A DNA stretch of 64,000 bases, taken from Durusdinium trenchii (Eukaryota > Sar > Dinophyceae > Suessiales > Symbiodiniaceae). The translations under genes and the position numbers were made by a program. Below, one piece after another: positions 50,301-61,200 of this stretch. The notes below the pieces were generated by a model. That model did no database searches. It had not been told where the DNA came from and saw nothing but the letters and a program-made list of their open reading frames with translations. Positions within the stretch are counted from its first letter, which is position 1; each line of letters opens with the position of its first letter. Where the stretch lies: contig CAXAMN010022917.1 in the NCBI GenBank assembly GCA_963970005.1, forward strand, positions 927,123 through 991,122, written 5' to 3'.

Positions 50301-53300
50301 ATCATTTGCATGAGGCCACATGCAAAGGTCCTGATGCATTGTCCCTCCTCAGCTCTCAACCCACTTCAAGCTTCTTTTGTATCCAGCGACATCGTGAAAG
50401 CCTTACCGAGGCCTTGAAGCGTGTAGCCCGGTATGCTGCTCCTCGCGGTACAGTCGGTCCTACCTGCCCAGTTTGCAACGAGGCGCTGGTTTGGCTTGCT
50501 CAACCTCGAACAGACCCGTATGAAGACATCACCTGGCTGACATGCACTCTCATGGGTTATGCAGTTATAAGCATACAATTAGATAAACATACCCGGTTTT
50601 GACGCTGATGATATATTTCACAAGTAACAACTTAAGATAGCTTAAGTAACACACACACACATTGTTCATGTCTTTCTCCGCTAGTGAAAGCCAACCTTTG
50701 CGCTGGCGACAGGTTTCCCTGGTGCTGCTTCGTGCTAGCCGGGCGGACCCTCACGCGGCCTGCGAGCGATGTTGGATGCGCTGGGCGGAGGAACAGCTGG
50801 AGGAATGCTTCGCAGAGAAGAAGCTTCCTCGATGTTTGTGGCCACAGTGCCAGGTTCCTATGGCAGGTCTGGCTCTTTTTTTGTACCAACACACACCATA
50901 GTGAGGGACAGTTAGGGCGTCATCCGAAAGACCAAGGCTGAAAAAAGAACCCTGAAAAGCACTGTGTGGGTGAATTTGAAAAGGACCATTCAATGTGAGA
51001 TTCCCGAGTGTTCGGTACCCAATTCAACAATGAATGCTGAAGAATTCCACTTGGACCGTTGATCTTACAATTTGTTCTGCATGTTGAAAGTTCTGCATCG
51101 TGGCAGGTGAGGTTGACCACTTGGCAAAGGACTGTGTTTGGGAGCTTGTCCAACAATCCAGCGCGGGGCTTCAAGAACTCCTGGGCAAGTTAAAACGCCG
51201 CAAGCGCTTACAAAACAATCCCCTCTTTCCTGCTGCTCTTCAAGTGGAATGCCCCCGCTGCGTTGGGATTGGCTACTTGGGCTTTGACACGGTGATGTGC
51301 TTCTTGTGTGAGTACCAATGGGAGGATTCGGGAGAGAAACCCTTGGAGCTCAGCGCTGGCGAGTGCCCCCCCGAGGAGCTTCAAGTGGCGGGTGTGCGGG
51401 TTCAACGATGCCCCAAGTGCCGTGAATACATCGAGAAGAATGGTGGCTGTGATCATATGACCTGCCGATGTCGTCACCAATTTTCGTGGAGCACTCTCAA
51501 ACCCTGGGGCTCAGTGGTTGGATGAGCACCGAGAAAAACCCATGGTCAAGAACACCGAGCTTCTTTTTGCCCGGAGCCTTCCGGAGCGGTGTACAGTTGG
51601 CTGATCACCCTGACGATGCTTGCTACAAGGTGAATGATCATATATGATGATATATAAATTAATCTATATTTTAATTCTAATAGCTTTTGTTACTACTAGT
51701 AAGGCACTTGTTACTACTAGCGTGGCACTTGTTACTAGTACTAACAAGAAGCATATATATATATGGTATTTCATGGCATGTCTTTCTTGGCACATTTCTG
51801 GTTCGCTTAGATCGCATGCATTCAGGGACGATCCGACGGTCCGACGGCCGAGAGTTTCTCGTGTGCAGATGTACAGATGGATGTCGCCGGCCGGGAAAGC
51901 GGGCCGATCCCTTTTTTTTTTTTTTTCGGGGAGGGTTGGACCGTCCACGATGAGCACCATCAACTTGAAGCATTTTTTTTGTGGGTTGATTTGGCCAACG
52001 CACGGATGCTTTTCTATGCATACCAACAGAATTCTGGATCGCTTCAAAACCCTCCTGGGCGGGGCTCTTCAGCATCAAGACAATTTAGGTATTTACATAG
52101 AGAGGAGCGCTCACATGCCCTCCAAATTTTCATGAACAAAACAGAGCGCCAGTTCAGTTTCCCCTAGGGCGGTGAACCCCCAAACGCCCGCCAGGCTTGG
52201 GGTGGCGAGAGCTTCCCAGGTGAAGGGGCAGGCAGCGTTGGATCGAACGAGCACGGTTTCTCACACTCCGAGGCTCCCCTCAGGACATCTTCTTAACCAG
52301 AAACACCATGGGAAGCCGAAGCCTTTGTCCACCAGAAGGGGACATGGTCTGAAGGGTTCGTCTAACATCAGAATCCTCCCACATCGGGGGGCATGTTGCC
52401 ATCCACGTCAGCATGGATGAATTTCTTGTTTCTTTGAGATGGATCCATCCCACCATGGGTTTTGGGGCAGACGAGGACGGCCTCAGACTCTCCAGGAGTT
52501 GACGGAGAACAAACCCAGCGACCGACACGAAAGACAGCCAACATCGAAGGTATTTTGCGGCGGGTGGCTGGGATTTTTTCGTTGGGAAAAGAGAGCGATG
52601 GTACTCGAGCATGTCTTTTCTTTTTTTTACTTTCTAGGTCCTAGGAGTTGAGGCCAAGTGGCGGGGTCAATTCTGAATGTGAGTTTATACTGTCGTGCCT
52701 GGAGGCCCTTGAAAGCGGGATCCAGACTCTTGCTGCTGCATTCTCAGCGACACTTGTGGTGCGCCAACCTTGCATGGCATGAGTTGCTTCTCCTTTGTCC
52801 AAGTGCCCGATGGATCTTGAGGCCGATGGCACGCCGGGTGAAGAGGTTCTCTACATGGGCATCATTGACATTCTGCAGGACACGTCACGGACAGGTCTAT
52901 TCGACTGTGCCCCGTTTTGGTCGCACAAAGCCCCTCGGATGGTGCTCGCACATTGTGTGTCTTTTTTCTTCAGTGATGTACGCCCCATCTTTCAGAACAT
53001 CTCTCCAGCTTGCTTCAGCAGCTTGGACACTATAACACTGGAGGAGTACAGCAACACCAAAGCAATGGAGTCCACCCTGAAGTCTCTCAAGTACTCCTTG
53101 AAGAAGAACTTCAGGTGCGGATCTTGATTGTTGGGAATCAGAAGAACACCTTCACAAGCCATTTCTAGTTCTTTAATATGTTGGTTGTTCCTGATATTTT
53201 CAGATTTGCTTGCATATGCTTTGTGATCTTGCCAACACAAGAAACTGCTTTGGATCATCGCGTTTGGGCTCCGCTTGGGATGGGCACCCCCACTGCTATG

Positions 53301-53839
53301 GTGACATTTTTGAGGGGTAGAGCGGGCAAGCCACGCGAATTAGGGGAGAAAGCTCAGAAGAGATGGCCTCTTCTTCGTCCTTGTCTTTCTTCTTCTTCCT
53401 TCTTCCTCATAATACGCTGAGAGCATAGCAGGAACTGAACGAACTGTTGCACACCAGAAGTGAGAAAAACACCAGGTGCCAGGTGCTAGAAAGCCATGCG
53501 GGCGACCGTGGCTTGGCAGGAAGCAGTCGACCTTGTCGGACCTCTCCACGGCCGTCTCCTCGATGCCTCCACCCGACTACGCGCCATGGCCCAGAGCTCG
53601 AACGAGAGACGATGGCCCCGATTGGACGAGAGACAATGGCCATGTTCGTGTTGTCATCAGATTGCACCTGAAGACATGACTAGACATGACTAGACATGAC
53701 TAGACATGTGCCTGGTGTTCCTTTCTGCCTCGAACAGGCGGGGGGCAGCCCCACCAACGACGCCACCAACGACGCCAGTTCTCGATCCGCTGAGGCGAAG
53801 CGCTTCCTCAACTTCATGCACCAAATCTTTAGTCATTAA
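47319..53839 (+). CDS. Phosphatidylinositol phosphate kinase (PIPK family), many exons
   Basis: Phosphorylates inositol phospholipids (PIP5K/PIP4K fold) at membranes. Exons in family order: ~47328-47370 (RPRFMGLYCLQFP, cf. 'RFYGLY'); 47534-47582 (ERVPHYLVVFENLFPP, cf. 'VVMNNLFP'); ~47713-47745 (KYDLKA, cf. the conserved YDLKGS); 48633-48710 (DRNFLERAPLRPSEKKLVV, QLEK); 49156-~49208 (DVDFLEKHGRIDYSLLSG, cf. the catalytic 'MDYSLL' block); ~52801-52878 (GEEVLYMGIIDILQ, cf. 'GIIDILQ'); ~53527-53583 (TAVSSMPPPDYA, cf. the activation segment end); 53738-53839 (SAEAKRFLNFMHQIFSH, stop). Intron 48711-49155 is GC-AG; joining gives QLEKDVDFLEKHGR exactly. The YDLKG exon differs at its last residue or is split there. 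The true N-terminus and ATP-loop exons were not found. A RING-type gene lies in the intron after the IDYSLL exon. Confidence 0.85.
47930..48200 (+). CDS. Exon candidate of the kinase gene
   Basis: SQRSHRKAALSEGVLGSHRY, VSAAQRASGVEVLKERVRER, FGS. Strong GC bias and a good composition, located between the YDLKG and NFLER exons where PIPKs carry a variable insert. The exact limits are unknown. Confidence 0.4.
49502..51523 (+). CDS. Multi-RING / IBR-type zinc-finger protein (nested gene)
   Basis: ATG at 49502. The first exon (to about 50510) holds three to four RING-like cysteine modules: ACVGCG...ACRHAACEPCLRNW; VCPRCGEE...ACGHGACRNCW with VPCGHEGC; VCPSCECRV...CCCQKRVACKQCW; and the start of a fourth (TCPVCNEALVW). 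Exon 2 (50685-50866) completes it (HAACERCWMRWAEEQLEECF, PRCLWPQCQVPMAG). Exon 3 (51107-51523) has a linker, an IBR-like block (VECPRCVGIGYLGFDTVMC, FLCEYQW) and RCPKCREYIEKNGGCDHMTC-x-CRHQFSWS, the canonical IBR/RING2 signature of RBR E3 ubiquitin ligases. The active-site-type Cys lies in this last module. Ubiquitin-ligase activity is inference. The intron between exons 2 and 3 carries TGGCAGGT at both ends. The C-terminus after 51.5 kb is unclear. Confidence 0.85.
50867..51106 (+). other. GT-AG intron with TGGCAGGT at both splice sites
   Basis: TGGCAGGT at 50861-50868 and again at 51101-51108. The intron is 240 bases. An 8-base direct repeat spanning both splice junctions is the footprint expected of an intron gained by insertion of an introner-type element. 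Confidence 0.75.
51640..52660. other. Intronic stretch of the kinase gene
   Basis: Holds a CTAGTAG-type minisatellite (51690-51755) and an AT microsatellite. A weak plus-strand frame at 52172-52420 (Arg/Gly/His-rich) could be an insert exon of the kinase. Nothing else recognised. Confidence 0.4.
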
Positions 53840-55290
53840 TGTAGACCCCCCTCTGAAGAGAAGCCCAAACCGTCAGAACCGAGGGTTGGCTCTGCCATCC
53901 ATCCCACGTGGGGTCACGTTTGATGGATCAAGAGTCGACATTTTAGACCTTTGTCCTTTCTCGTTTCTGTTACATAGTCCCTTTCTTAGCTGGGCTGTGA
54001 GAGTGAGGGGCTCCAGGCAGAAGTTTTCAATGTGTGTTTTCCCTGCTTCTAGCGTCGAATAGACGATCATCGAATATTTGTGTTTTTTGATGATAAAACA
54101 TCCGATAAAACCCTGTGAGTTGCAGCCTGGCGGATCCAGTTTAAATGCCCGTTTGGCGTTTCTGGTTGGTTTAATGAAGGTCTAAGAAAATGGCTGACAG
54201 CCTTTTCTGTGGCCCTATGTGGTGGGAGGCACCGTCTTCCCTGCCAAGGCTTGTGATATGCCAGGCCTTTGAGAAGTGTTCCTGTTTAAGAAGAACAATG
54301 AAAAGGAGTCTTGCTTTGCGAGAGAATTTGAGATCTGGGCACCGACCCCACGAAAAGAAGAGGGAATGCTCAACAACACCTGGATACGAACTGTCCCCGA
54401 AACATACCTGGATCTGATTTCCTCTAGAGCACATCCTTAGGCTCAACACGCATTTGGGAGACTCTCCCTGTCACCCTCGAACCCAGCTCGAGAGCTGCGA
54501 AGTCCTCAAACGGACCTGTCTTGGCTTCAGGAGGGACGCACAAGACGTGCCATGTAAGGGGGGAAGCTGAGGTGTTGACCATTGCCCCCCCAAAAAGCCA
54601 TCATGACTTGGAGGGTCGAATTCCATGGAATGAGCAGGACCGTCAGCTTCCTGGACTCTTCAGTCCATGAATAGTCCATGAGTCCATGAAGTCCTCACAA
54701 ACTGAGCGGAAGACTGCCGTGACATGTTTTCATTAGGTGGGTGTTGGGATGGCACGCAGCATCAAGAGCGGCGGTTTGTTTCCACTGGGCCTTGCCATGG
54801 TACAGTGGCTGTTGTTCTTAGTAGGCGCGAAGTAGATGATTGTCCTCTTTCAATGATCAGCTTTAACAAGCTAGAACAATATCATTATCATTTTGTTTCA
54901 GACTCTTCACTGAATCACCTTGCAAACACCTTGCCGTTGGTTGGGTTGAGACCCCAAAGGTTTCAGTGGGAAGTAGACGTGGCCGTTCTCCGTTCTGGTG
55001 GACAGGTCTAGCTTCAAGCTTTCCAGCACCTTGGCGGTTATAGCAGTTGATAGAGGGGGCCAAGCAACGGTTGATAGCGGTTATATGGCATTGCCCATGG
55101 TCTTTTTGGTGTCGGCACCTTCCATATCCGTCCAGCAGCTAAAGCACCATATTTGGGAAGCTTCACACACTAGCCACTGGTTTTCTTGGACACTGGTGTT
55201 GCCGTTGAACCCCTTGTCCCAAACAGCAAAGTTTTGCAACCACGGGTGCCAGCAAAGCACCCTGCGCCAAGGAGGACCTCTTCAGCAATA
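53840..55290. other. Between kinase and G8-protein genes; weak exon candidates
   Basis: Plus-strand pieces 54181-54420 (MADSLFCGPMWWEAPSSLP) and 54430-54560 (THLGDSPCHPRTQLESCEVL) are possible upstream exons of the following secreted-protein gene, but neither has a motif. No signal peptide was located. Confidence 0.35.
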
Positions 55291-55296
55291 TCTCCT

Positions 55297-58200
55297 TGAG
55301 CAATGACTGCTTAGACGGGCATTGTGAGGTGCCCGCAGGGCATACCTGGATCCTTGATCAGTCGGTGGATGTAAAGATCCTTGGACAATCCGACCAGTCA
55401 TTGGTCGAACTCATACTCGGGTCGAAACCTGCTTTTGGCTCTTTCAGCCAGTCATGTGAGGTCCATGACTGGCTGTGCCGCGAGCATCGCTTGGGTCCCC
55501 CCACGAAGAGTGTTGGACCAGTGGGGGAGGCACAGTGGTTGGTGTTGTCTATCTTTTTTGTGGTTCGTTTTGGTGATCCGACTCCACTCCCAGACCATCA
55601 AAAAGACGAAGCCATGCTGCTTGGGTCTGTTTTGCCTCGTGACCGAAAACCCGAGTCAGCCGAGGACTCTCAAGGTCTTTGGCACCGTGAAGTGGGACAC
55701 CGAGAAGGACCGGGGATCTCCTCCAAACTGCCCAGACCCGACGTGCGACCCGTGCCCAACCATGCGAGACCCGAGAAGTGCGAAGCCGCGGAGCGGGACT
55801 TGCAGCAGCTGATCTGTCTGTTGGATGCCATCATGAAAGAAAAGGCCGACTGAAGGCCGACTGACTACCAGGGGTGATCCCATTCTACTGGATACCGGGG
55901 TTATATATATATATATATATCAGTCATATATATATATATACATATCAGTCGTTTTGTTTTCTAGTACGTCGTCTGGAAGAGGAGTGGCCTTGCAGGATCC
56001 GTGCCTCGATACTTCTTATTCACCTAGTAGCGTCCGATCGTTCCGTTCGTAGTAAGGCCAGGAGCCCCGTTCGTAGCGTCCTTTGCTCCGTTCGTAGCGA
56101 TGCCAGGAGCCCCTAGTAGCTTCTTGTTCCTGGAGTTTCTAAGGATGATATTCTTTTCTGCCACCCCTCAGTCTTTCCAGGACGGCTTGGAGCTGCGTGC
56201 TGGGTACATCCTAGTGGCTGAGGGCGGCTATTTCCAAGTGGGTTCCAGGACGAAGCCCATGGAGTTGCTCGGAAACAGAGACATCAGCGGAACATATCAC
56301 TCCTCCCGCGTTGTAGTCCTGGGACTAGCAGCGTCCTTGCTCCTAGTAGTTAGTAAGGCCAGGAGCCCCTAGTAGCTTCTCGTTCGTAGTAGTAAGGCCA
56401 GGAGCCTCTAGTAGCTTCTCGTTCGTAGTAGTAAGGCCGGGAGCCCCTACTAGCTTCTTGTTCGTAGTAGTAAAGCCAGGAGCCCCTAGTAGCTTCTTGT
56501 TCGTAGTGCCCTAGTAGCTTCTTGTTCGTATTAGTAAGGAGCCCCTAGTAGCTTCTTNNNNNNNNNNTGTTCGTATTAGTAAGGTCAGGAGCCCCTAGTA
56601 GCTTCTTGTTCGTAGCAGTAAGGCCTGGAGCCCCTAGTAGCTTCTTGTTCGTAGTTGTATATAGTTCTTACTTCCGTTCTTCCTCTTGGGGTTCGGTGGT
56701 TGGTTTGGTTCCTCCGCGCCGGACTGTAGCTTGATTTGACACCCCGATGTGCAATTGACGTGGTATGACTATGACTGGACAACTGTCTTTTTTCACGCCG
56801 CACTGCTGGTTGGGCTGTGCAGTCAAGAGGTCTCTTGCCCCAGAAGATCCGAGGCTTAGTGCCACGATCTACATCAAGAAGCTTGGAGAAAGAGCTTGTT
56901 GGGGCCGAATGGAATTTTAGATATAGAAAGGACTGAAGAGCTCCACTCACCCTACCTCCCAAAAAAGGACCGATTCAACGAGCTGGTTTGGATCTTCTCT
57001 CATGCAGTCCTTAAGAGTCCTTAAGAGTCCGAAAGAACCTCCGTCCGTCCGGCCACGTGTTCGTCGACTCCACGGAGCCGCGCCGAAACCGACGGAGAAC
57101 GAGCGCGGAGCGGTCACTGAGTGGGTTGTGCGGTCACGAGAGCCGAGGAGAGGAAGCGAGAGTCACCAGTGGTTTGGAGATAGATTCCTGGCCAGTGAGG
57201 GTGAGGACGGGGATATGAGCGTGTTCAGGTTCATGGAACTTAGTCGAACTAGGCGTTGATTTTATTACACGGGTGGTGTGGTTCACCCTGGAGGCTCGCG
57301 TGGAAATCCACGGTCGTCGCTTGAAGAGAACCTGGACCCTCCTGGCGCGCACGGCCGAGAAAGGCACCTGGGTCGTTCGAGCCATGAAGAACTCCTCTCC
57401 GTTTGAGGAATACAAGCAAGCGACAGAGGGTTTGTTTGTTTTGTTTGTTTTTTGTGTGAGAGATCTTTTGGGGAGATTGTGTGTTGTATGAGTTTCTCGT
57501 AACTATGTGAGCTCTTAGTTTGATCTGTCACTGCTGCTCAGATGACAAGCAACTCTTCCTCAAGCATGATCCGTTGGAAATGGGGTGGCGAATAGGAGAC
57601 CACATAGGGCTCCTTGGCCGAAGAAACTGGTGAAGTTTCATGCCCCGCATGTCGTGTGGGACACGTCCAAAGAAGATGATGCATGATTAGGCTGCCTTCT
57701 CAAACATGTAAAACCTTTTCCACCTCCTTTTGCTGCTTGTGAAGGTTTTAGCTCCTATGGAGCGACGGGTGCTCAACCGGTGTTCCAAGTGGATTCATGG
57801 TGATTCCCTTCCGAACCCGAGGCTGAGAGCTCTTTGCCCCACAAATTGATGCAGCATCTCTTCTTGCTAGTAGGTTGGAGGCCATGGCTATTATGTTGGA
57901 GGACATCGCTTGTAAGGCGGAGCAACGGAGCGAAGCAGAAACCCGAGGCTGGCGACCACCTCGCGGGGGCAGTCTCCGGAGCGCCGCATCGTGGACATCA
58001 GTGGCTCAGATGGACCTGGGAGAGGATGGAGAGAGGGGGGACCTAGGTGAGGATCTCCAAAGACGTGAGGACCTCAAGAACCACCTGCGGCGGGAATGTC
58101 GGCCGAGGTCCCGCCACCGTTTGGCGGCTGGACCTGCACAATGCGACGGCGGGTCGGTGCCTGAGGGCCGTCATTTCAGAACATCCACATGTCTTTTGCT

Positions 58201-61200
58201 TGCGGTGTACGGCTGGGGGGGGTGAATGTCGGCACCTCTGGCTGGGATGAAGAGGGAATGATTGAGCTGAGGTGTGGAACGAGAAGCAGCTTCCAACACC
58301 ATCGATGGGTGACTTGGCAAAACCGATGCCAACACACGGTCTTCGAAAACGGTCTGATTTCTATGTGAAGCATGTGAACAGGATGCTTCACATGCTGCAC
58401 CTGCTGCATGCTGTTGTGCCGCGAGGCTTCTGAACACCGAATGGTCCAGTTGGTGCGCTCCCTATTGCACAGGCGCACGACGAACACCGGCACGGCGTCG
58501 GCGTGCCCATCCTGCGGCGCGCGACCAAGGGGGGCTGTGTGGAAACAGACCTTCCAAGAGAGGTTGAGAGACCTGAACCGTTGAGAGGTTGAGGGACCCA
58601 CCAAAAGTGATGGATAGGGTCAATAGAGTGCTGTTACAGGCTGGAAGTTGGTCAGTCTTTGCTGAAAGACGTGGGTCCTTCGAGCGCAAGTCCATTCCCA
58701 AGTTCTTTCTTCCCACCTGGCTGTAGACCCGTAGACCCCACCTCCATCTGAAGATGATCACCTCCATCCCATCCATGAAATCTCTACCAACCCTCGGACC
58801 AGATTTAGCAAGACATGTCTCAAGTCGAGGACGTCCAAGAATATGGTCCCCCGGCATCCCTTGAATCTTACAAGAAAACGCGCAGAAAAACCCGCAGATG
58901 CACCATCCAACCCTCTCCCCACCGAATGACTGGCCCTCGCCGATGGGCCTCGATGGGCCTCGATGGGTGTCGTCAGGCGCTGGCGATGAGCACTGGCTGG
59001 AAGTGCAACTGGCGGCCTTGAGCGAGGTCTCTCACGTGAAGCTTTATTGGCATGCCGAGCGCTACGCGCCCGTCTCCCAGGTGAACGCACGTGACCGCGG
59101 GGAGAACCAGAGAGATGCGGAAAAGAGGGATGGTGAGGGTGAGTGAGGTGGGTGGGGATGGAAAATACATTAGGTTAGTTGCAATGGTGGAGGACAGATT
59201 CTTTTTTGTTTCCTACAGGTCCTTTGAGGCTCGGTCACTGGAGACCGTCCGACTTCGCACTGTACTTGTTCGCCTCATGGGGCTTCTTTCTGGCGCGAAA
59301 CGCTTTCGCCAGGTGGAGGTCTGCGAGGATCGCTGCCGTGGGGTCCTGGCCACCGTGGGTGACCTGGATCTCCGCAGCTTCAAGCACTCGGAGCCTCAGG
59401 CGTCGGCGTCGGCGTCAGGGCCGGGCGTCAGGGCGTCGGCGTCGCCGGGGGTGCCGAGCGAGAGCCGGTTCCGGGACCTCGGTGGGGGGGCCAATCGGCC
59501 AAGTGCAGGAGGACTGCCCTGCAGGGAATGTGACATAGGCATACATAGGCAAGCAAGGAGACCTTGTCCGTGACAAAACACACCAATCAAAATCATCAAG
59601 GAGCTGCAGCTGTGTTGTCGAAAAAACAAGGGGACCATTGTCAGAGGCCCATCCCGAGCTACTTGGAAGTGTCACCAGTGCTCACCTTTTGTGTGGTATG
59701 GCTGGGTGCAAAACCACCGCATTTCTCCCGAAGAGTGGCGTCCCGCTTCGGGATGGCGGTCATCTGCCGCAAGCGCCACGGAGGTGGTGAAGCTGGGCTT
59801 CCAGGGGACTCACATCCGGGTGAGCGCCAGCTTTGAGGAGCTGCCCGGGGCACCCAGGGATTTGGGTTTGTCACCCGGGGGTTTTGCGCGGGGGAAGTGC
59901 GGTGGAAGCGCTGGGGAACTCGGGGGTGAGTCTGTGGAGGTGTGCAGGGGATGTGTCACAAGTCACTGGTATAGAAGGCCAAGGTCGGTCGTCTTAGAGG
60001 ATCCACTGGTGACCTACTGTGGTCCTGGTACTTGGTGCAATTATATAGATGTGTTTGAAAAGAACGATGACTCGGTCTGATGAACCACCATGGAACTTTT
60101 TTCAAGGGCAGAAGATGCAACAGCATCCAAAAAAGATACCCTGACATACATAGGTCCTGAACTGATGTTCCCAATGCAAGTCCCTCTCCTACTAATCGAC
60201 GGTCTCATACTTCTTGGAGTCTTCAGTTTGGAGAAATTGTCGTGTTTTCAGTACAGGAATTGCGCGCTCTCGTGGTCTCAGGAAGGTTCGAGCAACTCCT
60301 CATTGGGTCTGGAACTCAGACGTGGTCGAGGTTTGCCCCGAAGAAGCAATGCCTTTGGTTTTTTTCCCAGCACGGAATGCCTGCGGCTTCCGGCTTCCGA
60401 GATCAGAGCGGCTCAGGCCGGGCTCTTGCTGTACGAGATCAGAGCCTATGGCAAGGAGGTGAATGTAACAGCTCCGGTGGCTCCATGGCTGCACAGAGAT
60501 TGTTGGAACTTGCAGTCCCCAAAAGGGTGGACTCCCGGTAGACTTGGTAGACGTGAGGATTGGCAAAGAAAGCACAGGTTGCCTCCCTGTATAACCTACA
60601 AGCCATGACACACACACACACACACACACACCCATTGACAAATTTGATCAAATTTGCTTTCGAAGTGCCTGGAACCTGGGTGGCTTGATGCGGTTTGCAC
60701 CTTCGCTGCAGGTGCTTCATTTGGATAATGGCTTGAGCAATGAGCACTGGGGTGGATTTCGGGAGGCCCGAAACCGAGCCCTTTTTCCTTTTTTCCTCCA
60801 AGCGCGGTGGGATTTCATTTCTTTCCAAGATTCAGCGAGGTGGAAGGCTATTCGCTGGAAATGGCAGCAGAGGTGGAAGCTTGGCAACAGCACGGGAGAG
60901 GGCATAGGTGTCCTCCAGATTGCCATGTTAAGCGTGAGAATATCTCGATGAACATTGAAAGGAGGCGTCGCAAAGTCAAGGGACGAAAGGGCGGCCGCAG
61001 AACCTGAGGGAGATGCGAACACGATCTTCCATGTCAGGCACGTGTCTTCGCCACGCCGAGGTCAATCTGAATCGATCGGTGGTGATCACAGGAGACCATG
61101 ACGACTTCAAGCTTTCACGGAAAGGCGGGCGTGGGGGGGAACATGCGCAGTTCCAAAAGAAGCCCTGGGTAAGGGTTTCCTTGAGAGCATTGGGGCCTAT

